Source of the DNA: Alitta virens
Taxonomy: Eukaryota > Annelida > Polychaeta > Phyllodocida > Nereididae
Assembly: GCA_932294295.1 (NCBI GenBank)
Contig: OW028574.1
Span: forward strand, 29,086,145-29,150,144
Direction: 5' to 3'
Length of the DNA stretch: 64,000 bases
Shown here: positions 56,520-64,000 of the stretch, piece by piece
Position numbering within the stretch: the first letter of the stretch is position 1
Layout: each line of letters starts with the position of its first letter
Position numbers and translations under genes: made by a program
The notes under the pieces: generated by a model
What the model was told of the DNA's origin: nothing
Database searches by the model: none
Seen by the model: the letters and a program-made list of their open reading frames with translations, nothing else

Positions 56520-59500
56520 ATTGGGTGACTGCCAGCTAGCTAGAGGTCACTAGCAAGCATCGCCACTGAAGCTGGAAGACTGCCTGCTAGCGGGAGGTCA
56601 CTAGCAAGCATCTCCACTGAAGCTGGGAGACTGCCAGCTAACTGGAGATCACTAGCTAGAACCTCAACAAGATGAAAAATAGCAAGCATCGCCACTGCAG
56701 CTGGGAGACTGTCATCTAGCTGGAGGTCACTAGGAAGCATCGCCAATGAAGCTGGGAGACTGCCAGCTACCTGGAAGTCACTAGCAAGCATCGCCACTGA
56801 AGCTGGGAGACTACCAGCTAGCTGGGGGTCACTAGCTAGAACCTCAATAAGATGAAAAATAGCAAGCATCACCACTGCAGCTGGGAGACTGCCATATAAC
56901 TGGAGGTCACTAGCAAGCATTGCCACTGAAGCTGGAAGACTGTCAGCTAGCTGGAGGTCACTAGCTAGAACCTCAAAAAGATGAAAAATAGCAAGCATCG
57001 CCACTGCACCTGGGAGATTGCCATCTAGCTGGAGGTCACTAGGAAGCATCGCCACTGAAGCTGGAAGACTGCCAGCTAGCTGGAGGTCACTAGCAAGCAT
57101 CGCCACTGAAGCTGGGAGACTGCCAGCTAGCTGGAGGTCACTGGAACCTCAATAAGTTGAAAAATAGCAAGCATCGCCAAGGCAGCTGTTAGACTGTCAT
57201 CTAGCTGGAGGTCACTAGCAAGCATCGCCACTGAAGCTGGGTGACTGCCAGCTAGCTAGAGGTCACTAGCAAGCATCGCCACTGAAGCTGGAAGACTGCC
57301 TGCTAGCAGGAGGTCACAAGCAAGCATCTCCACTGAAGCTGGAAGACTGCCAGCTAGCTGGAGGTCACTAGCAAGCAACGCCACTGATGCCGTGAGTCTG
57401 CAAGCTAGCTGGAGGTCACTACCAAAAATCTCCACTGTAGCTGGGAGACTGCCAGCTGGCTGGAGGTCAGTAGCAAGCATCCCCACAGAAGCTGGGAGAC
57501 TGCCAGCCAGCAGGAGTTCACTACCAAGCATCTCCACTGAAGCTGGGACACTGCCAGCTAGCTGTAGGTCACTAGCAAGCATTGCCACTGAAGCTGGGAG
57601 ACTGTCGGCTAGCTGGAGGACACTAGCTGGAACCTCAATAAGTTGAAAAATAGCAAGCATCGCCAATACAGCTGGGAGACTGTCATCTAGCTGGAGGTCA
57701 CTGGCAAGCATCGCCACTGAAGCTGGGTGACTGCTAGCTAGCTAGAGGTCACTAGCAAGCATCACCATTGAAGCAGGGAGACTGCCAGCTAGCTGGAGGT
57801 CACTAGCAAGCATTGCCACTGAAGCTGGAAGACTGCCAGCTGGCTGTAGTTCACTGGCAAGCATCGCAACTGAAGCTGGGAGACTGCCAGCTAGCAGGAG
57901 GTCACTAGCAAGCATCGCCACTGAGGCTGGGAGACTGCCAGCTAGCTGGAGCTCACTAGCTAGAACCTCAATAAGATGAAAAATAGCAAGCATCGCCACT
58001 GCAGCTGGGAGACTGCCATATAACTGGAGGTCACTAGCAAGCATTGCCACTGAAGCTGGAAGACTGCCAGCTAGCTGGAGATCACTAGCTAGAACCTCAA
58101 AAAGATGAAAAATAGCAAGCATCGCCACTGCAGCTGGGAGATTGCCATCTAGTTGGAGGTCACTAGAAAGCATGGCCACTGAAGCTGGAAGACTGCCAGC
58201 TACCTGGAGGTCACTAGCAAGCATCGCCACTGAAGCAGGGAGACTGCCAGCTAGCTGGAGGTCACTGGAACCTCAATAAGTTGAAAAATAGGAAGCATCG
58301 CCACGGCAGCTGGGAGACTGTCATCTAGCTGGAGGTCACTAGCAAGCATCGCCACTGAAGCTGGAAGACTGCCAGCTGGCTGGAGGTCATTTGCAAGCAT
58401 CGCCACTGAAGCTGGGAGACTGCCAGCTAGCTGGAGGTCACTAGCAAGCATCGCCACTGAAGCTGGGAGACTGCCAACTAGCTGGAGGTCACTAGCAAGC
58501 ATCACCACTGAAGTTGGGAGACTGCAAGCTAGCCGGAGGACACTAGTTGGAACCTCAATAAGTTGAAAAACAGCAAGCATCGCCACTGAAAGTGGGAGAC
58601 TACCATCTAGCTGGAGGTCACTAGCAAGCATTGCCACTGAAGCTGGAAGACTGCCAGCTAGCTGAAGGTCACTAGCAAGCATCGCCACTGAGGCTGGGAG
58701 ACTGCCAGCTAGCTGGAGATCACTAGCTAGAACCTCAATAAGATGAAAAATAGCAAGCATCACCACTGCAGCAGGGAGACTGCCAGCTAGCTGGAGGTCA
58801 CTAGCAAGCATCGCCACTGAAGCTGGGTGACTGCCAGCTAGCTAGAGGTCACTAGCAAGCATCGCCACTGAAGCTGGAAGACTGCCTGCTAGCAGGAGGT
58901 CACTAGCAAGCATCTCCACTGAAGCTGGGAGACTGCCAGCTAACTGGAGATCACTAGCTAGAACCTCAACAAGATGAAAAATAGCAAGCATCGCCACTGC
59001 AGCTGGGAGACTGTCATCTAGCTGGAGGTCACTAGGAAGCATCGCCAATGAAGCTGGGAGACTGCCAGCTACCTGGAAGTCACTAGCAAGCATCGCCACT
59101 GAAGCTGGGAGACTGCCAGCTAGCTGGGGGTCACTAGCTAGAACCTCAATAAGATGAAAAATAGCAAGCATCACCACTGCAGCTGGGAGACTGCCATATA
59201 ACTGGAGGTCACTAGCAAGCATTGCCACTGAAGCTGGAAGACTGTCAGCTAGCTGGAGGTCACTAGCTAGAACCTCAAAAAGATGAAAAATAGCAAGCAT
59301 CGCCAAGGCAGCTGGGAGACTGTCATCTAGCTGGAGGTCACTAGCAAGCATCGCCACTGAAGCTGGGTGACTGCCAGCTAGCTAGAGGTCACTAGCAAGC
59401 ATCGCCACTGAAGCTGGAAGACTGCCTGCTAGCAGGAGGTCACTAGCAAGCATCTCCACTGAAGCTGGAAGACTGCCAGCTAGCTGGAGGTCACTAGCAA

Positions 59501-60816
59501 GCAACGCCACTGATGCCGTGAGTCTGCAAGCTAGCTGGAGGTCACTACCAAAAATCTCCACTGTAGCTGGGAGACTGCCAGCTGGCTGGAGGTCAGTAGC
59601 AAGCATCCCCACTGAAGCTGGGAGACTGCCAGCCAGCAGGAGTTCACTACCAAGCATCTCCACTGAAGCTGGGACACTGCCAGCTAGCTGGAGGTCACTA
59701 GCAAGCATTGCCACTGAAGCTGGGAGACTGTCGGCTAGCTGGAGGACACTAGCTGGAACCTCAATAAGTTGAAAAATAGCAAGCATCGCCAATACAGCTG
59801 GGAGACTGTCATCTAGCTGGAGGTCACTGGCAAGCATCGCCACTGAAGCTGGGTGACTGCTAGCTAGCTAGAGGTCACTAGCAAGCATCACCATTGAAGC
59901 AGGGAGACTGCCAGCTAGCTGGAGGTCACTAGCAAGCATTGCCACTGAAGCTGGAAGACTGCCAGCTGGCTGTAGTTCACTGGCAAGCATCGCAACTGAA
60001 GCTGGGAGACTGCCAGCTAGCAGGAGGTCACTAGCAAGCATCGCCACTGAGGCTGGGAGACTGCCAGCTAGCTGGAGCTCACTAGCTAGAACCTCAATAA
60101 GATGAAAAATAGCAAGCATCGCCACTGCAGCTGGGAGACTGCCATATAACTGGAGGTCACTAGCAAGCATTGCCACTGAAGCTGGAAGACTGCCAGCTAG
60201 CTGGAGATCACTAGCTAGAACCTCAAAAAGATAAAAAATAGCAAGCATCGCCACTGCAGCTGGGAGATTGCCATCTAGTTGGAGGTCACTAGAAAGCATG
60301 GCCACTGAAGCTGGAAGACTGCCAGCTACCTGGAGGTCACTAGCAAGCATCGCCACTGAAGCAGGGAGACTGCCAGCTAGCTGGAGGTCACTGGAACCTC
60401 AATAAGTTGAAAAATAGGAAGCATCGCCACGGCAGCTGGGAGACTGTCATCTAGCTGGAGGTCACTAGCAAGCATCGCCACTGAAGCTGGAAGACTGCCA
60501 GCTGGCTGGAGGTCACTTGCAAGCATCGCCACTGAAGCTGGGAGACTGCCAGCTAGCTGGAGGTCACTAGCAAGCATCGCCACTGAAGCTGGGAGACTGC
60601 CAACTAGCTGGAGGTCACTAGCAAGCATCACCACTGAAGTTGGGAGACTGCAAGCTAGCCGGAGGACACTAGTTGGAACCTCAATAAGTTGAAAAACAGC
60701 AAGCATCGCCACTGAAAGTGGGAGACTACCATCTAGCTGGAGGTCACTAGCAAGCATTGCCACTGAAGCTGGAAGACTGCCAGCTAGCTGAAGGTCACTA
60801 GCAAGCATCGCCACTG
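56520..60816. repeat. Higher-order repeat, two ~2.1-2.3-kb copies in the 51-bp array
   Basis: 57,165-58,690 matches 59,291-60,816 at offset 2,126. The preceding part, 56,540-56,990, matches 58,842-59,292 at offset 2,302. The 176-bp difference equals two 51-bp units plus one 74-bp unit, missing from the right copy. 2,126 equals 37 base units plus eight 27-bp and one 23-bp insertions. Confidence 0.85.
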
Positions 60817-62272
60817 AAACTGGGAGACTGCCAGCTAGCTGGAGGTCACTAGCAAGCATCGCCACTGAAGCTGGGAGACTGCCAGCTAGCTGGAGGTCAC
60901 TGGAACCTCAAAAAGATGAAAAATAGCAAGCATCGCCACTGCAGCTGGGAGATTGCCATCTAGCTGGAGGTCACTAGAAAGCATGGCCACTGAAGCTGGA
61001 AGACTGCCAGCTACCTGGAGGTCACTAGCAAGCATCGCCACTGAAGCAGGGAGACTGCCAGCTAGCTGGAGGTCACTGGAACCTCAATAAGTTGAAAAAT
61101 AGGAAGCATCGACACGGCAGCTGGGAGACTGTCATCTAGCTGGAGGTCACTAGCAAGCATCGCCACTGAAGCTGGAAGACTGCCAGCTGGCTGGAGGTCA
61201 CTTGCAAGCATCGCCACTGAAGCTGGGAGACTGCCAGCTAGCTGGAGGTCACTAGCAAGCATCGCCACTGAAGCTGGGAGACTGCCAACTAGCTGGAGGT
61301 CACTAGCAAGCATCACCACTGAAGTTGGGAGACTGCAAGCTAGCCGGAGGACACTAGTTGGAACCTCAATAAGTTGAAAAATAGCAAGCATCGCCACTGA
61401 AAGTGGGAGACTACCATCTAGCTGGAGGTCACTAGCAAGCATTGCCACTGAAGCTGGAAGACTGCCAGCTAGCTGAAGGTCACTAGCAAGCATCGCCACT
61501 GAAACTGGGAGACTGCCAGCTAGCTGGAGGTCACTAGCAAGCATCGCCACTGAAGCTGGGAGACTGCCAGCTAGCTGGAGGTCACTGGAACCTCAAAAAG
61601 ATGAAAAATAGCAAGCATCGCCACTGCAGCTGGGAGATTGCCATCTAGCTGGAGGTCACTAGAAAGCATGGCCACTGAAGCTGGAAGACTGCCAGCTACC
61701 TGGAGGTCACTAGCAAGCATCGCCACTGAAGCAGGGAGACTGCCAGCTAGCTGGAGGTCACTGGAACCTCAATAAGTTGAAAAATAGGAAGCATCGCCAC
61801 GGCAGCTGGGAGACAGTCATCTAGCTGGAGGTCACTAGCAAGCATCGCCACTGAAGCTGGAAGACTGCCAGCTGGCTGGAGGTCACTTGCAAGCATCGCC
61901 ACTGAAGCTGGGAGACTGCCAGCTAGCTGGAGGTCACTAGCAAGCATCGCCACTGAAGCTGGGAGACTGCCAACTAGCTGGAGGTCACTAGCAAGCATCA
62001 CCACTGAAGTTGGGAGACTGCAAGCTAGCCGGAGGACACTAGTTGGAACCTCAATAAGTTGAAAAACAGCAAGCATCGCCACTGAAAGTGGGAGACTACC
62101 ATCTAGCTGGAGGTCACTAGCAAGCATTGCCACTGAAGCTGGAAGACTGCCAGCTAGCTGAAGGTCACTAGCAAGCATCGCCACTGAAACTGGGAGACTG
62201 CCAGCTAGCTGGAGGTCACTAGCAAGCATCGCCACTGAAGCTGGGAGACTGCCAGCTAGCTGGAGGTCACTG
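60218..62272. repeat. Higher-order repeat, three 685-bp copies in the 51-bp array
   Basis: Matching variant series start at 60,377, 61,062 and 61,747 (spacing 685) with only a few substitutions. 685 equals 12 base units plus one 27-bp and two 23-bp insertions. A related partial copy begins near 63,600 and runs off the window. Confidence 0.9.
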
Positions 62273-64000
62273 GAACCTCAATAAGTTGAAAAATAGCAAG
62301 CATCGCCACGGCAGCTGGGAGACTGTCATCTAGCTGGAGGTCACTGGCAAGCATCGCCACTGAAGCTGGAAGACTGCCAGCTTGCTGGAGGTCACTAGCA
62401 AGCATCGCCACTGAAGCTGGGTGACTGCCAGCTAGTTAGAGGTCACTAGCAAGCATCGCCACTGAAGCTGGAAGACTGCCTGCTAGCAGGAGGTCACTAG
62501 CAAGCATCTCCACTGAAGCTGGGAGACTGCCAGCTAGCTGGAGGTCACTAGCAAGCAACGCCACTGATGCCGTGAGTCTGCAAGCTAGCTGGAGGTCACT
62601 ACCAAAAATCTCCACTGTAGCTGGGAGACTGCCAGCTGGCTGGAGGTCACTAGCAAGCATCCCCACTGAAGCTGGGAGACTGTCAGCTAGCTGGAATTAC
62701 TAGCTGGAACCTCAACAATTGGAAAAATAGCAAGCATCGCCACTGAAGCTGGGAGACTGCCAGCTAGCTGGAGCTCACTAGCTAGAACCTCAATAAGATG
62801 AAAAATAGCAAGCATCGCCACTGCAGCTGGGAGATTGCCATCTAGCTGGAGGTCACTAGAAAGCATCGCCACTGAAGCTGGGAGACTGCAAGCTAGCAGG
62901 AGGTCACTGGAACCTCAATAAGTTGAAAAATAGCAAGCATCTCCACTGAAGCTGGGAGACTGCCAGCTAGCTGGAGGTCACTAGCTGGAACCTCAATAAG
63001 TTGAAAAATAGCAAGCATCGCCACTGCAGCTGGGAGACTGTCATCTAGCTGGAGGCCACTAGCAAGCATCGGCACTGAAGCTGGAAGACTGCCAGCTAGC
63101 AGGAGGTCACTAGCAAGCATTGCCACTGAAGCCGTGAGACTGTCAGCTAGCAGGAGTTCACTAGCAAGCATTTCCACTGAAGCTGGGACACTGCCAGCTA
63201 GCTGGAGGTCACTAGCAAGCATTGCCACAAGCTGGGAGACTGCCGGCTAGCTGGAGGACACTAGCTGGAACCTCAATAAGTTGAAAAATAGGAAGCATCG
63301 CCACGGCAGCTGGGAGACTGTCATCTAGCTGGAGGTCACTAGCAAGCATCGCCACTGAAGCTGGAAGACTGCCAGCTGGCTGGAGGTCACTAGCAAGCAT
63401 CGCCACTCAAGCTGGAAGACTGCCTGCTAGCAGGAGGTCACTAGCAAGCATCTCCACTGAAGCTGGGAGACTGCCAGCTAGCTGGAGGTCACTAGCAAGC
63501 ATCGCCACTGAGGCTGGGAGACTGCCTGCTAGCAGGAGGTCACTAGCAAGCATCTCCACTGAAGCTGGGAGACTGCCAGCTAGCTGGAGGTCACTAGCAA
63601 GAGACTGCCAGCTAGCTGGAGGTCACTGGAACCTCAATAAGTTGAAAAATAGGAAGCATCGCCACGGCAGCTGGGAGACTGTCATCTAGGTGGAGGTCAC
63701 TAGCAAGCATCGCCACTGAAGCTGGAAGACTGCCAGCTGGCTGGAGGTCACTTGCAAGCATCGCCACTGAAGCTGGGAGACTGCCAGCTAGCTGGAGGTC
63801 ACTAGCAAGCATCGCCACTGAAACTGGGAGACTGCCAACTAGCTGGAGGTCACTAGCAAGCATCACCACTGAAGTTGGGAGACTGCAAGCTAGCCGGAGG
63901 ACACTAGTTGGAACCTCAATAAGTTGAAAAACAGCAAGCATCGCCACTGAAAGTGGGAGACTACCATCTAGCTGGAGGTCACTAGCAAGCATTGCCACTG

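Larger units (their letters stand above)
53532..64000. repeat. Giant 51-bp minisatellite array, open at the right edge
   Basis: More than 10.4 kb, about 190-200 units. The base unit is GCTGGGAGACTGCCAGCTAG, CTGGAGGTCACTAGCAAGCA, TCGCCACTGAA. Its minus strand reads SVAMLASDLQLAGSLPA, 17 residues. Two longer unit types are mixed in: 78 bp with a 27-bp insertion after CACTAGC (it includes AACCTCAATAAGATGAAAAA), and 74 bp with the same insertion minus four bases (CACTGGAACC). Long minus-strand frames (up to 350 codons, 54,802-55,854) are interrupted mostly at the 74-bp type. No start context, splice sites or flanking unique coding sequence is seen, so I annotate it as a repeat rather than a gene. 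Confidence 0.95.

Noticed and set aside
53608..64000. Many long minus-strand frames (128-350 codons) and some plus-strand frames as genes
   Set aside because: They arise from a 51-bp tandem repeat whose length is a multiple of three, have no unique flanking coding sequence, and are repeatedly broken by the 74-bp unit type.

Overview
The window looks like invertebrate (metazoan) nuclear DNA, most likely from a marine animal such as a mollusc or another lophotrochozoan. The reasons are low gene density, AT-rich spacers, spliceosomal introns with GT..AG ends, BEL/Pao and Ty3/Gypsy LTR retrotransposons, FLYWCH-MULE and hAT transposase genes, a tRNA-derived SINE family, abundant tetranucleotide arrays and a giant minisatellite. 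The species is a guess. I see no bacterial or phage features, rRNA, intact tRNA or CRISPR. Almost every protein-coding trace carries frameshifts or stops.

Layout. 1-6.1 kb: AT-rich spacer with a SINE and degenerate repeats. 6.1-7.5 kb: a ~132-bp satellite, into which a BEL/Pao element (7,516-15,508, minus strand) is inserted. Positions 10,026-16,801 are repeated head-to-tail at 16,802-23,577 with about six mismatches by eye. The unit carries the 5' two thirds of the BEL element, an unidentified coding-like stretch and the end of a LamG-type exon. 23.4-24.1 kb: a spliced, damaged LamG-like gene.

24.9-43.1 kb is a nest of transposon-derived genes. In order: a multi-exon FLYWCH-MULE transposase gene (minus), a RecQ-like helicase relic (plus), a DUF6589-type gene (minus) with a ~1-kb foldback element in an apparent intron, and a hAT/DUF4371-type gene (minus). 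The hAT gene is split by a 6.8-kb Gypsy element with a 4-bp target duplication, and that Gypsy in turn carries a SINE.

43-53.5 kb is a repeat landscape: a SINE, inverted-repeat families, duplicated exon-like blocks, (ATCT)n and (GATA)n arrays, and a dispersed module that in several copies sits beside minisatellites of different unit length (20, 26, 15 and 32 bp).

53.5-64 kb (open at the right edge) is one continuous minisatellite with a 51-bp unit. Its minus strand reads as a 17-residue repeat, and 78-bp and 74-bp variant units are mixed in. It has higher-order periods of 685 bp and about 2.1-2.3 kb.

The genes do not form a pathway. The window is best read as nested mobile elements plus tandem-repeat amplification. 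The most notable signals are the higher-order satellite, the near-identical 6,776-bp tandem duplication, the module with interchangeable minisatellites, the stem-loop cluster in the Gypsy leader with a compensatory base change, and the SINE copy with an inverted anticodon segment. All calls are from reading by eye; no database search was run.
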